Shown here: positions 41,760 to 54,190 of the stretch, piece after piece
Position numbering within the stretch: the stretch's first letter is position 1
Layout: every line of letters starts with the position of its first letter
NCBI GenBank assembly: GCA_028641055.1
Contig: CM054057.1
Location: 722,573,931 to 722,637,930, forward strand
Direction: 5' to 3'
From: Alopecurus myosuroides
Lineage: Eukaryota > Streptophyta > Magnoliopsida > Poales > Poaceae
Length of the DNA stretch: 64,000 nt
The notes under the pieces: generated by a model
What the model was told of the DNA's origin: nothing
The model's input: only the letters and a program-made list of their open reading frames with translations
Databases searched by the model: none
Program-made: the position numbers and the translations under genes

Positions 41760-44700
41760 TGTAACATCCCAAGTATGAAAAACAACCCTAGAATGTTTGC
41801 TTTTTGTTTAAATTTAGTTTGCATCATTTCCATCATGAGTTTTGCATTTGTTTTCATTTGTTTTTCCATTTGAATTTCAAACCAAATTTCAAATCCTTGT
41901 TTCATACTTGTTCTGTTACGATTTTTCAAATGAAACTTTCAATTTAAACCATTCAATTGCTTCCAATAAATTAGAATTTCCAAAGTATTAACTTGCCTAA
42001 TTTTCAACATTCCAATTATTGCAAAATTCAATCAAATCCATTTGAATTTCAAACAGCAACAAAATCTAAAAATTTTGGAAAACAAAAAGCTGCACAACTG
42101 GGCTTTTGTAATAAATAACTAATAAAAATTATCACCAAAAATTTTTCATCCCCAAAACCCCTTCTTTTCTTACCTTTTTCTTTTCTGCAAAAAAAAACAG
42201 AGAGAAAAAAAAATAAAAATCGGGCTGGGGGAGGCAGACCAGGCCAGCCAGCAGGGCCAGCCCAGCCCAACCTCCACCCCAGCCAGCGCGCAGCGCGGCC
42301 CGCGGCCCCTTCTATCTCCTCCGTACGGCGCTCGTCACCTGACGACAGCAGGGCGCACCACCACGCCCTCTACCTGCTCCCATCCCTCCTCCTTTTCTAC
42401 CCCGAGGGCACCCAAACCCTAGCCATTCCCCTCTCTTCCTTCCCTGCGCCGCCACCTCCATTTCTTCCCCTCGTTTCCCCTCCGTTTCTTCTCTGAATTT
42501 TTCCTGAAACTTCCGACGAGCAGCCATGGCCGGAGATTGATGGGGTTGGTGTAGGGGTGTTGGTCGTCGTCGAGTCCCCGCGGGCACGGGAACGGGACCG
42601 GGGTAGTCCCCTCTCCCTCCTCGCTTCCTCGACAGGGCCTGGGAGGCCTCGGATCGCCGCGCTCGCTTCCGTCCACGTCGCCGGTCACCGTCACCTCGTC
42701 GGGCCTCCTTGTTCTTCTACTCCCCACGGTGAGCACGTCACCTCCTTCCCCTCTCTCTTACCTCTGCCCGTTGCGCACGCGTACCCACCCTGCACACGAC
42801 CACGAGCAGCGGCAGTAGCGTCAGATCATCACCGGCGATCACCGTTCGATCCCTCCGCCGTCAGGTTCAGAAAGACTGAACCTTTTTGTTCAGTTTCAGT
42901 TAAGCTGCGAGATCCACCTCAAAACCACACGGATCCCTCTCCTATCACCACCGTCGAGCTAGCCCAGTGGCAAGATCCAACGGCGCGCAGCGCGAGGGCG
43001 CGGGTTCGATCCCCCGTCGCGGGATTAAATCCCACATTTTGCCTCGCTTTGCCACGCACGCCTTCTGGCCCCACCTGCCATTGGCAGTGGATGCCACGCA
43101 AGCGCACACATGCACTGCCACGCAGGCAAGAGCTGGGTGCTGGCCCACTGCCAGTGACCCAGGGGTTGCTCTGCCTGCGTAGAAAAGGTTCCAGGGCCTT
43201 TTCTGGAATTTCTTTTTCGCACCTAAGCCCCTGGAACAATTTTAACACTTTTAAAAATCACAGAATAGCCCCTGCAATTCAAATTCATATATCTTTTGCA
43301 AATCAAATCCAAATTTAATAAATAAAATATGTTTTCCATACCAAATTTAATTCTCTACATGTTTAAACCAATTGTATACTGTTTTGAACATTTCAAATGG
43401 TTTCAAAAATTCAAATTCAAATAACTCATTCAAATTTGGTCAAATTCATAACTAATTCAAATTTAATTCAAATGGCACCTATAAATTATGTTTTCCATGC
43501 AAAATTGAACAAGCTTTCCAAATATAAACTTTGTTTCCTGTTTTGAATAATTAAAATTGCTCAAATAATTCAAATCTTGTTTAAACCACTTAAAATTGCT
43601 AAATTAATAACTTGGTCAAACTAAATTCTTTTTGAACATATAAAATATGTTTTCAAAACAGAAAAGTATAATCTTTTCAAATATGAATTATATTTAATGT
43701 TTTGAACAAATAAAAATTCAAATAATTTTATACTTGAATTAAATTCATTTAAATCTTGTTTAAACTTGTTTAATTCATAACTAATTCATTTTAACTCCTT
43801 TTTCAACAAATGAAATATGTATTCCATCTAAAATTTTGTGTTCTTTCCAAATATAAAGTTGGTTATCTATTTTGAACAATTAAAATTGGTGAAAACATCA
43901 AATGCTTGTGTAACTCATTTAAGAAGCCAATTTTTCATAACTTAATAAATAAAATTCCAAACATGGTAAACAACATTTCAAATTGAATCTATTGTTGTTT
44001 TCTTATTGTTTTCTTCATCCATGCATCATTCTAATCAACTTTCACATGATGGTTAGTTGTAGATCAATCTTAATTCATGGGCTCTTCCATATGCAATCCA
44101 AATTGCCTATGGGCCCATTTAATTATGTTACCATGTCAACTAGCTTATCTTGATGCATCAATTAAATTGCCATGCATCATCCCATGATTGTGCATTATGC
44201 CATGTTATTGATTGTTTGTCTCTCTGCGTTGTTTGTTTGCTTCTTCTCGAATAGACGACGACGTTGAGACAGACGAGGTTTACGACACTACTTCAGAGGA
44301 GTTAGCCCAGTACCAGGCTACTGAGTTTGCAGGCAAGTATTCACTCACCTGAACCATTGTGTTCTTTCCACACTGGATACCGATACTTTCCGTTGTCTAT
44401 CCTGCTAGCCTTAAGATTCGTTTCTTGTGTTCCGATCCTATCACATGTTATCCTGTAACCCTGATATAGCCTATCCTCCACACCTATACCCTGTTGCTTG
44501 TTGCCCGAGTCTTACTAGCATGCTTAGGGTTGTTTATGCTCGAGTCTGATGTCTGTTATTTATGTTACCTTATTTATTATGTTCTGGGGCTCGATGTTAA
44601 ACAACAACCTGTTAATGTTTGAGGTAATGCTAATTTGATGATAACGCACCGGCAGGAGGCCGGGTATGGTTTTGAGGCCTGCTTGTGTCGAACTCAGGAA

Positions 44701-46079
44701 AAGTTCTTGTCCTCTAGATCCATGATGAGCGCGCTAACCGCATGTGGGAAGCGTGTATGGGCGCCCCCCTCAACTTTGATTCGATTCGCATCTCGTCCAA
44801 ATCGCCTCATTTAGTTCGGGTTTTCTATTTGCCGCATGCATATGCAGGTGCGAACCCTTGGCGCCAGGGTGGTAACTTTTGTAGTCGGCATTTAGGGAGA
44901 CACGTTCTTAGAGTGCTATGAGGGTCCCCTTTTCTTCGTGGGGCTTGATTAGCTGTGCGCTCAACTGCACGGGGTTCTTTGGGCTTGATGCGAAGAAGAG
45001 TTGGGTTGTGTTGAGTACCTCGCTTGGTGGGTTGATCCCCCGTCTGGCGGGATATTCTTACGTGTACGGCCAAATTGGTGCATCCCTGCAGGGTTAAATC
45101 TTCTCGAGAAGCCGTGTTGTCCGCGGTTATGGATGACTTGGTGATAGGACTGGCTAACAAGGATTAGACAACTTACACCTAATCAATAATAAGTTGACTA
45201 GTAATAGGCTTATTGACACACTAACTTGAACCATCATTGATCCAACTGTGTGGGTTATACTCGGATTGCTTCTTTGGATAAGGGGCGAGATCCAGGATGG
45301 GTTTGTTTGAGGTTAGTGGTAGCTGGTTCCGATACGTTATCTTATCCCCTTTCTTTTAGCCGGATGTTGTAGCGTGTCTCTGTAGTTGGTTAGGGCAGCC
45401 CGATGCCGCACCTTTGTATCACCTATCTTCCGTTGAACCCAAAGCATATGTACTTGGTGTTGCCGGGTACAGTTTGGTATCTTGTGCGTCTTGCTTGCCA
45501 GTACTCGTCTGTACTGACCCCTTTGGGGCTGCGTGTTCTGCAGACTACGTTTCAGAGGATCCCCATGGTGGCTACTACGTGGAGTATGACGAGGCTGCTG
45601 ACGAGTAGATAGCGGACCCGGGCAGGATCCGAGACTTCGTGGATGGGCTCCGTTCTTTTCGTTTCTGGCCTCTTAGGCCTATTTGGATCTTGTCTGTACT
45701 CAGACACTTTGGATGCTTCCGCTGTGATGTAATGATGACTTGTTGGGACATGTGTCCTCTGGATGATTGTATTTGCTATCTCTGCTCTAGTGAGAGCTAT
45801 TTGCCACTTATTTCTATTTCTTTGTGTCTTAGAGATTTGTTGTGATATCACTTGTTCAAATGCCGTTGACGTACCATGTGTGTATGTTATGAAGTACGTC
45901 AATGGAAGTAGTCGGATTTCTATGGGATGGTTTACGCAGACGATGAATAGTAGAGGTTGGTTGTCACACGTTTACGTGTTGTCCTACTCATATTGAGATG
46001 CGGGTGCCGGTAAGCCCCGTAAGCCAATCATCTACTGTTTAGCGGGCTGTGAGTATCCTCTAGAAGTCCGGGTGCAACA
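41760..46079. mobile_element. Solo LTR, 4.32 kb (LARD-like size)
   Basis: The element begins TGTAACATCCCAAG and ends CCGGGTGCAACA (TG...CA), with a perfect 5-bp duplication CATAT on both sides (41755-41759 and 46080-46084). No second copy, primer site or pol gene lies inside, so it is a solo LTR or a terminal-repeat-only derivative. It is GC-rich between 42220 and 43200 and AT-rich from 43250 to 44250. Two short coding-like pieces occur (44256-44332; 45540-45608, ending PHGGYYVEYDEAADE-stop). The length is similar to the ~4.5-kb LTRs of Triticeae LARDs such as Sukkula. That identity is not tested, and the orientation is not known. Confidence 0.75.
42960..43013 (+). promoter_or_regulatory. tRNA-like A box and B box (pol III type) in the solo LTR
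   Basis: TAGCCCAGTGG (42960-42970) matches an A box and GGTTCGATCCC (43003-43013) a B box, 32 bp apart, the usual tRNA/SINE spacing. No tRNA cloverleaf is formed, so this is a SINE head or a relic, not a tRNA gene. Confidence 0.5.
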
Positions 46080-46084
46080 CATAT

Positions 46085-47211
46085 GAAAATTAGAGGCAGG
46101 CATAATCATAAAATATACGTAGAAGCATGCAAAGTTAACAAGAACACATATATAGTGGTTGCAAATATAGACCTAACTTCATCAGCACTACTAAATATGA
46201 TCTTGGGAAGCGAGGAATATTTACATGTTACAATGATGTATATATATAAGTAACCGTATAGCACTAAAGAAATAAAGTAATATTTGAGGGGATGTAGAAG
46301 CAACAAAAAACATTATTCACAACATAACTTAATCGATGTAGAAGAATACAAATTTTAAAGTATAATAATTCATTAATTGGTTGCCATCAGAAAAAAAATA
46401 ACTATATGTAAAGTCGCCTTCATCATCCTCACTGAGAAAGCATTTTTCACATGAATATCATTGTCACCATCATATGAAACAATGGAGAAAACAATATTAG
46501 ATGTAACCTTAGAAATCCTAGCATGCAACCAAAAAACTAAAATTTACAACAGATCACCACACATGGGTCATATGCACCTTCTATTCCGCAAATTCTAAAT
46601 GTATACATGGATTGGAAGACCAAAAATACAAATGAAAGTAAAAGTTGGGACCTAGTTCAATGTTATTACCTAGATGGCCACGATGAGCCACCTTTAGTTT
46701 TAGGAAGAATCGAACGATCACTGCTTTGGCCGGATCCTATCCTTGATGGCCAGGTTAAGCCACTTCCAGCACCTGCTAACATCGTCCGCTGGTTAATCCA
46801 GAGATGATACGACACACTGGAGAATCATGAGTGTCGGCTTTGTGGGAGAGAAGATACGAGGTGTTTGAGCAGTAACAGGGGAAGCAACGGCACAGTGGTG
46901 TGAATGATGTAGACCTAGGTGCACGAAGCGATGCATGGGAGGGAGGGTAGCTATGTCGTGGCGGCGGAAGAAGATCGAGATGAGGAGGACGACCACGATG
47001 AAGTGGGAGAGAAGCCGAGGGAAGGGACTGAACCTGGCGTCCCTTGAGAGCCTGCCAGTGGTAGGATGGATAGGTGGGTGGTTATACCCCAAGCCCACCC
47101 GAGTTCAAACCCCATATTTTTTACAGTATTCTTTCTCATTTAGGCGGAATATTCTTTAGTGGGAAGCATTCCCATTGATAGTGAGGTGTGTGTGGTGAGT
47201 TCATCAATTTC
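46085..47211. other. Intergenic, no gene supported
   Basis: AT-rich to about 46600, then mixed. The frame 46607-46807 is open but unrecognised. Near 47050-47105 GCCAGTGGTAGGATGG and GAGTTCAAACCCC resemble worn A and B boxes of a SINE. Confidence 0.35.
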
Positions 47212-47223
47212 AAGACTCAACCT

Positions 47224-47821
47224 GCAGACTTATGTGGAAACTATCATGCAACGTTGTTTGAAAGGATCTCCAACCACAAGGTGCAAGTCCACTTCAGCGC
47301 CTCGTCGGACTCCTCCGTCGGTCGGGAAGGTTTGTGTAAACATGGATGCATCGATCTTTAAACAGGAGAATCGGATGGGGTGGGGTGCAATGGTGAGGAT
47401 CATGCAAGTTATCTTCTGCTAGCCTTCAATGAAGGCATCGATCGAAGGCATGCTAGAGCCCGAACTTGCTGAAGCCATTGCTACTTGGCTAGCTATGATG
47501 GTTACTTGAGAAAATGGCTTTGTTGACATGATACTCGTGCCGGACAGCCTTGCTGTAATCAAGAAGATCCTCTGCACGGAGAGGGGTCTATCCATGATCG
47601 TACCTGTGGTGAGTGACATCAAACAACTCGCATCAGGGTTCTCCACGCGCAGTTTCAGGCATTCTAGTCGAAAACTTAATATTGCAGCACGCCATTTCGC
47701 CTGCTGTAGTAAGCTTTCACATGGTAATCTCTCTTTTGATGTTGTGGCGGAGTGTATGTGGGATGAACTCTGTAACGATATGCCTTGATCAACAAAGTTG
47801 TAACATTCTCTCTCAAAAAAA
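47224..47821 (+). mobile_element. 5'-truncated LINE with RNase H-like (RVT_3) piece
   Basis: A 12-bp duplication AAGACTCAACCT borders it (47212-47223 and 47822-47833; A's shared with the tail). The translation contains VGKVCVNMDASIFKQE then MGWGAMVR, the start of the plant RVT_3 RNase H-like domain. Later pieces (DSLAVIKKILCTERGL, SRKLNIAARHFA) are in another frame. The tail is TTGATCAACAAAG … CTCTCTC-poly A. It is dead: frameshifts and stop at 47420-47422. Confidence 0.8.
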
Positions 47822-47833
47822 AAGACTCAACCT

Positions 47834-48525
47834 CCACGGTCAGTCCTTAAAAAAAACCTCCACTGTCAGTCTCTCGGTAGTGCTCATAGGGGATGCGTAT
47901 CAATAGTTGTAATAATAAGGGCCTAGTAGTTATATTGGTCCGGTGGGGGAAAAAATCTAGCAAATCTCCAAGTGTCCTGTTTTTTAGACGAGATTGACGG
48001 CAGGGGATCGGTCCAACATTTAGCTCAATATAATATCGGACCAAAATATTACCGTGATTGACGTGCTATTTGTTGAGGGAAAGGTTTTTTTTAGGTCCGG
48101 TTAATTGCTTTCCAACTTAGGTTTACATTTCCATGATTGTAGGTGACTAAAATTTCTTGATTGGCGTGTGTTGATAAGGAAGCAAAATCAATTGCTTGCC
48201 TAGCTAGTTAGTTCATACTCTATTTCCATGATTGTAGCCCCTAAAATTGATTCGATTGACGTGTATACCAAACAAGCAAACGAAATTTCCTCCCACGTTA
48301 ATTTTCAAAATCCCATTATTATAGCGATTAAAATTTCTCAATTTAAGTTGACCGATCGGATGGTTCAAATTGGTCCGTTGTTGATGCTGATGGAACTGTC
48401 TAAATGTATCCAATTATGAGTGTTGACTGTTTTAGACGACCGTTCTTTTCTTACTATGTGCACAAATAAAGGGCCCACTTTGTCATCTTGGACCGGGACC
48501 CCGACAAGTGGTCGCTACATGTTCC
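47834..48525. other. Upstream region of peptide gene F, no other gene
   Basis: The sequence TTTCCATGATTGTAG recurs at about 48127 and 48224 with similar surroundings (AAAATTTCTTGATTGGCGTG / AAAATTGATTCGATTGACGT), an old local duplication. The conserved block of the other peptide copies is absent. Confidence 0.4.
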
Positions 48526-48534
48526 TATATATAC
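48523..48534 (+). promoter_or_regulatory. TATA box of peptide gene F
   Basis: CCTATATATACC about 100 nt upstream of ATG 48629, the same spacing as in copy E. Confidence 0.6.
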
Positions 48535-48628
48535 CCATCGATACCTCCATGCGTACATACACCGTCTCATCCATCTCCCCCAAGTTTGATCTCTCAGCCT
48601 GTAGCAGCGAAGCAGCGAAATCGATAAG

Positions 48629-48841
48629 ATGGCAAGGTTTGCTGTTGTGCTGCTGATGTTCCTGATGGCCGTGGCCTTCTTCGCCGCCTCCAGCGAGGCT
48701 CGGCAGCTCAGCGGCGACGGCGGCGACAGTGTGGTGGCGCGGCTTCTGCCGCAAATGTACCTTCAGCAGCTTGTCGCGGGGCCCTCGTGCAGCACCTACA
48801 GCCCAAACGGTGGCTGCCCACCCTCACCGCCCGCGATCTAG
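48629..48841 (+). CDS. Small secreted two-cysteine peptide precursor (copy F, diverged)
   Basis: 70 residues. Signal peptide with core VVLLMFLMAVAFFAASS, likely cut near SSEA|RQLSG. The spacer is shorter than in B and E (GDGGDSVVARLLPQ), then QMYLQQL and VAGPSCSTYSPNGGCPPSP. Both cysteines, GPS, the Thr, the Ser, the Asn and the final GCP are kept; His becomes Tyr and the C-terminus is extended by SPPAI. Its promoter lacks the shared block, so it is either the oldest member or differently regulated. Antisense frames over it are shadows. Same role assumed as for B and E, not shown. Confidence 0.72.
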   Translation: MARFAVVLLMFLMAVAFFAASSEARQLSGDGGDSVVARLLPQMYLQQLVAGPSCSTYSPNGGCPPSPPAI

Positions 48842-49955
48842 TGCGGTGTTGCGATCACGCATGATCCGTTCGTTGCCACGCTCACTGGTTTCTTACTGTT
48901 AGATTTGATAATTTCCCACTTCACAATCGATTCAGTGTAGTATTCAGCAGATTGCTTCGTTCGAATTTGAATAGAGTGCGTTTGGGTCCCAAAATTGTTT
49001 CCGCGCATTTATTACCTTGGATACTCCTTTTCTTTTTGACTGAAGCTGTCTGATCTAATTAGACATGAATCCAATCGCACACAGTGCAATCAAATATGGG
49101 CCTATTAATTAGGGGAGGTGAACGACTCCGCGATCACCATTTGCATGGATTCGTTAGGCAACAAAATTGCCCGATCAGGGAGGATTCTTACGGGGAGTGA
49201 GTGCCACCGTTACTTGTTGTATGCAAATGGACAGTTATTGTTACGATATTAAAGTGGAGAGTTAATCTGGATTTTACTACTCCCTTCCGTCCGGGTTTAA
49301 AAATCCTTTAGTGAAAAAATATTTATGCCAATATTATCTCCAAATAAGTCCCGTAATCATTTACTATCCTAATTAACTGTGTCATAATAATTGTTTAATC
49401 ACATCTAGTCTCACCTTGATTGGTTTGCATGGCCAAATTAACTGCGCAATTAATTAGATAATAGAAAACTATGACGTTGATTCAACTGGGATGGGGGAGA
49501 GAGAGTGTATGGGCATTAACTAATTAAATCCCTAACCATCTGATTTGCATCGTAGTTCTTGTGATACAGTGTGAGTTATGAATGAGAAACTGTTAATTTA
49601 CATTATTGTTCATATACTTTTATGAGTTGTAAATGTGTTACAAATAAGATTTTGAGTTATAAGTTGGTTTCAACTACTCATTAAAATTAACATATTGGAT
49701 CATGATTCGTGTGATCTGAGAGTTGCGCGTGCGTTACGCTATGGGATAAAGTCGCCCAACTAAGATTAAGCTAAATCTCAAATGTCTAAACCATATACTC
49801 CCTTCCGCCACCGGAACACCATTTGCAATAATTTTCTTTATTGGCTAAGCATGTCATAGCAAGCCAATACAACTGATAAGGAGTTAGCATGCGCCTCTGC
49901 ACAACATGATTCATATATAACCTTAACTGAGAAATGCAAACAACATCGTTAGGTT
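48842..49955. other. Intergenic, no gene seen
   Basis: AT-rich sequence with a worn Stowaway-like left end at about 49280 (CTACTCCCTTCCGTCCGGGT). Nothing else supported. Confidence 0.45.
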
Positions 49956-50446
49956 ACAATTGTCAGGGCCGGTCCTAGGGGGGCGAGAGGGGCGGCCGCC
50001 CCGGGCCCTAAAATTTTGGGGGCCCATTTCAGATATGTGTTAGTAGGATTAGATTACATGCATGCAAAGAAAAAAATTAATTAGCTTAATATGTTCGTCG
50101 GCTCATAGCTTTTTCTGTGAATATATCAATTAATAGCTTAATAGTATCGTCTCAGATAATTGAAAAGGCCTTCACGAGAAATTGGGTCTAAATGTTGGCT
50201 CGTAACTACTCTTAGTCGAAGAGCCAGGGGATCACGGCTGGCCAGTCCAATAGGTGATCTACTCAGGACACTGCGTACGTGCGTAAATCTAATGATTTAG
50301 GATCGAATCACATTGATCATCGACTTGTCAGCTTCTGCCATCGTTCGACGCCACAACTTAGTTATTTTTGTGATTCATTGTCGTAGATATGGCAATTGAA
50401 GAGTAAATTTGAATAGTTACAATCGTTCAGAAGTATATTAGGATTT

Positions 50447-51815
50447 TGAAAGTAAAGTATGAGCACCTAGAGGGGGGTGAATAGGTGATACGACCAATTT
50501 TAATTTTTCTTTCGATTTAGGCTTGACACGAAGGTAAATTCTCTAGATAATGTGGCTATGGTGAATTTACCTATATGACAAGGATAATGATAAACACAAT
50601 GCAAGCAATAAGTAAAGAGAGTGAGGGAACGAGGTCACCAAGGTGAAGCACACGGAGACGCGATGTATTTCCGAGTTCCTCCTTTTTAGGGGAGTTCGTC
50701 TCGTTGGAGGGGTGTGAGCTCGCCACGAAGGTTTACTCAACGCCACAAAGGCCTCACCCTATTCTCCGATGAACTTCGCCACGAAGGCCTAGTTCACCTT
50801 CCAATATTGAACCCCTTTGAGGCGGGGATCGAATCCTTTACAAACAACTTGGGGCACACACCCACAACCAAATTGGGGGCTCCCAACTCTTCTTGAATCA
50901 ACAACAAGTATCAAGAAGCCTAGGTTCTCCACAAGAGGAAACCCGAGGCAAGATACCTCAAGCTAGAGAGGGGGAAATGAAGAACGGCTCGGTGAAGATG
51001 TAGATCGGGGGCTTCTCCTTCAATCCTCCAAAGATCTTCAAGATTGGGTGGAGGGATTGGGAGTTATGAGGGATTTGGTGAGTTCTTAAATGCTCATAAA
51101 TGCTAAGGGGAAGAACTACATCTTGGGAAAGAAGAGGAGGGGTATTTATAGCCCCTCCTCACAACTAGTCGTTGTGCAGGAAAAAAGGGACCAGAATATC
51201 CGGTCCAAGTTTGAAACGGAAAATCCGGTCAGCTTTCTCCACGAGATCCTACAGTCCTAAACCGGATTATCCGGTTGCCCCGGAATAATCCGGTTCAAAT
51301 AATCCGGCTTGATGCTGTGGGGCGCATGCAGCCGTACCGGATATTCCGGCTCCTCCGGAATAATCCGGTACAAATAATCCGGTTCACTGCTGAGAGCAAA
51401 TCTTACAGTCCTTAGCCATTTTCGAGCAACATTATCAACAACCGGAATATCCGGTCCGAGATGAAAAATCCGGATCAAATAATCCGTCTCATCTCTGTGA
51501 GGAAACTGGTCCAGATTTTTCCAGACCGGAATATCCGGCTCCTCCGAATAATCCGGTTCCAAATAATCCGGCTCACCTCTGTGAGCAAACTGGACCAGAA
51601 TTCTCCGGACCGGAATATCCGGCTCCTCCGAATAATCCGGCTCCAAATAATCCGGTTGTGTTCTGTCCCAAACCTCACATGCCAAACTTCACCAACTTTT
51701 CGGTGATCGATGCCGATGTTAAGTATAACACATGCACGCTTAACACCTTGATAAATAATATACTTAGTATTGTTAACTAACACACAAAACACTGGGAAAA
51801 CGAAATGCACTTTCA
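50447..51815 (-). repeat. Sirevirus 3' LTR
   Basis: 1,369 bp; pairs with 61039-62403. Many CCGGAATATCCGG / CCGGAATAATCCGG-like palindromes between 51190 and 51660. TATA-like CTATAAATA on the minus strand near 51150. Confidence 0.95.
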
Positions 51816-51836
51816 ATCTCCCCCTTTTTGGTGTTA
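51816..51836 (-). other. Sirevirus polypurine tract
   Basis: On the minus strand CCAAAAAGGGGGAGATT directly precedes the 3' LTR and fits the Sirevirus polypurine tract. Similar G-runs occur near 51900, 52320 and 54890. Confidence 0.85.
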
Positions 51837-52383
51837 GATGACAATACTAAGATTTGCAATAAACCTTGACTAGAGCATGTTTGAAACAAAATGGAAATGT
51901 CTCCCCCTATCTCTATGCATATCTTTTGTTTGCCTCAAATGCAAATAGATGCAATGATATATGGGGAGTAATTTCCAACAAGTAGCAAACATGCCAAAGT
52001 AACAATATCATCAATAGGTTGAGAATAAGATAGAAGTATATACCTTGTGCGAAGATAATATATCCAAGAATAACCAAGCACAACAATAGATAATATCCTC
52101 AACATATAAGATAGATAACCATATAGCCACTAACATAGATAATCCATGATAAAATCCAACATAGTCTCACACACAATAGCACACATAGTTTAAACGAGAC
52201 AATAAACGGACAAGGTTCAAGAAAACGAAGAAACTAAATGGACTAAAGCTCTCAAGAAATGGTAAAAGCATACGCTTGTGCCCGAACCCATGCAAATCCC
52301 GTAGACTAGTAGCTACTTCTCCCCCTTTGGCATCGAGACACCAAAAAGGAGGAAAATAACTAATCTAACATCCCAAACACGGT

Positions 52384-54190
52384 CTAAGCATCGGAGTGCT
52401 CAGGAGACTCGCCAACAGACGTCTCGGACTCTCCATGCGCCTCGCGCTCATCATCAGAAGCCACGTCCTTATCCTCCTCATCATCATAAGCAGCTCCAGA
52501 ACCAGAAGCCTGAGTAGCCCGGAGAGCCGCCTCAATGCTCTCCCAAGGAGTGCTACCCTCAGCAGACCAAGCAGTGTAGGACTGAGCAACAAGAGGAGTA
52601 GGCAGAACACCAGTAGCACCACTCACGTGGTGAAGAATCTGACTCTGGGTGCTCGCCATGGCAATGTCTTTGCAATAAGCCATGTACTGCTCCTTGTGGA
52701 TGTCCACCTTCATGCAGAGCACGTTGCGCTGAAACCAGGAAAGCTTCCTGACATGGCGCAAAGTGCTAGAACCAGGAGTGGACGCAGGCTGAGAACAAGT
52801 AGAGGGACCTCCCATAGAGGAACCACCCTCAAAAGGAGCATCCTGAGTAGCAGCGGCGGTCTTCTTCTTCCTCCTGATGTACAGCTTCTTGACCTTGTGC
52901 TCAACCATAGGTAACTCCGTGTACTCCTTCCGCATCTCATGCTTGATGAGCATCATGATATACGGACCATAGGGAATGGTGTTTCCACCAATCATAGCAG
53001 TGTACAGCTCGTGATAAATGATGTCCATAACATCCACAGAATAAGAAGCAGACGGATCCTCATCCTCCATGCACTCCTTAGCCAGAATCAGAAGGTTGCA
53101 TAAAGGAGTGGTGAGAGCATCATTATTACCTCCACTCGGCACAAGGAAAGATCTGAAGATACGCACCAGATGATCATAGAGGGGAAGAAGTCCCTCATTG
53201 CCCCCAACAGTGAATCCAGGAGCATATAACTCAGCCATGGCCACCTCCCTCCTAGGCCTATCAACCTCATGCACACGGCGACCAACAGGAGGGTGAGAGC
53301 TGTAAGAGTACCCAAGGAGACGTGCAAATCTGGTGAAGGAAACCTCACAAGGAGTGGACTCAGACATCCACTTGAGACAGCACACCTGATCATTACTGAA
53401 CACCAAAGTAGACATAAACTGCATGACGAGCTGGGTGTTGTAGTTGCACTGGGTCTCCATGAGCTTCACAAGCCCAAACCGCTCAACAATACTCGCGGCA
53501 TCAGCAAACTCCTCTTTCGCCTTGAGAGCAGCAAAGTCAAAGGGCTGCATCACACGAACAGGGTGACGAAAGTCACAGTAGATATCAGCATAGATGTATG
53601 ACTGCTCCAAGTTCCAGAATCGAGGATCAATATTAGCAATACGAGGAGTAAGGTAGACATCCTTCTGCCTGAGCACATTGAAATCCGGGACAAAGATGTC
53701 GGTCTTATAGTTGGGCCGAGCCTTCCTCTTGGGCTTAGCGGAAACCTGCTTGGGGCGCTTGCTAGGACGCCTGTCAGAACCACCACCTGTGAAACAAGAC
53801 AATAGAAGGATAGCACAAGATAAGTGCACTAGTGTCAAGCAACGGATGAAGCATGCATAAAAATAGTAGAAAAGATTCCAGGTATTAATCTAAGTAGAAA
53901 TCTAGCACGGATTAATTTTGGGCTGTTCTCAAACGGTACTGGACATAGCCGGATATTCCGGTTCAAAACAGAACCGGATATTCCGGTCGACCCGGATATT
54001 CCGGTTCAGTCGTGGACCGGATATTCCGGTAGTGCGAAAACAGCACAAAATCAATCTAGATCTAGACTTCAAAAGTAGATGACCTCTAAGGAACAATTTC
54101 TACCAAGCATTGTCAACAAAAACACAAATCCATGGAGTGGTATGGTTATGGCACCAAGATTCAACGAGATTGAACATTACCGGAATCCAT
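52384..54190 (-). CDS. Sirevirus additional 3' ORF (putative plant transposon protein), spliced
   Basis: Best model: a tiny exon 54190-54181 (ATGGATTCCG|GTAATG) and a long exon 53786-52384 (acceptor TTTCACAG|GTGG), giving about 470 residues with no break: MDSGGGSDRRPSKRPKQ and on. The central part (FVPDFNVLRQKDVYLTPRI … RFWNLEQSYIYADIY … FTRFARLLGYSY … AMIGGNTIPYGPYIMMLIKH) resembles the putative plant transposon protein domain found in grass retroelements. The tail is acidic (DDEEDKDVASDDE). The unspliced frame starting at 53838 has a hydrophobic N-terminus, probably translated intron. Its position after pol matches the env-like ORF of Sireviruses, but I see no reliable membrane segment. The intron holds palindromic CCGGATATTCCGG motifs. 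Confidence 0.65.

Noticed and set aside
42960..43030. tRNA gene in the solo LTR
   Set aside because: A and B boxes fit, but no acceptor stem, anticodon arm or terminator can be formed.
42557..43318. 253-codon frame in the solo LTR
   Set aside because: GC-rich, opposed by equally long frames on the other strand; the translation is not protein-like.
51257..51816. 142- and 113-codon frames in the Sirevirus LTRs (also 61758-62398)
   Set aside because: They translate the CCGGATATTCCGG-type palindromes in the LTR and occur twice only because the LTR does.
53787..53838. Hydrophobic N-terminus of the Sirevirus 3' ORF as a signal peptide
   Set aside because: It is better explained as intron sequence ending in TTTCACAG; the spliced form starts MDSGGG.
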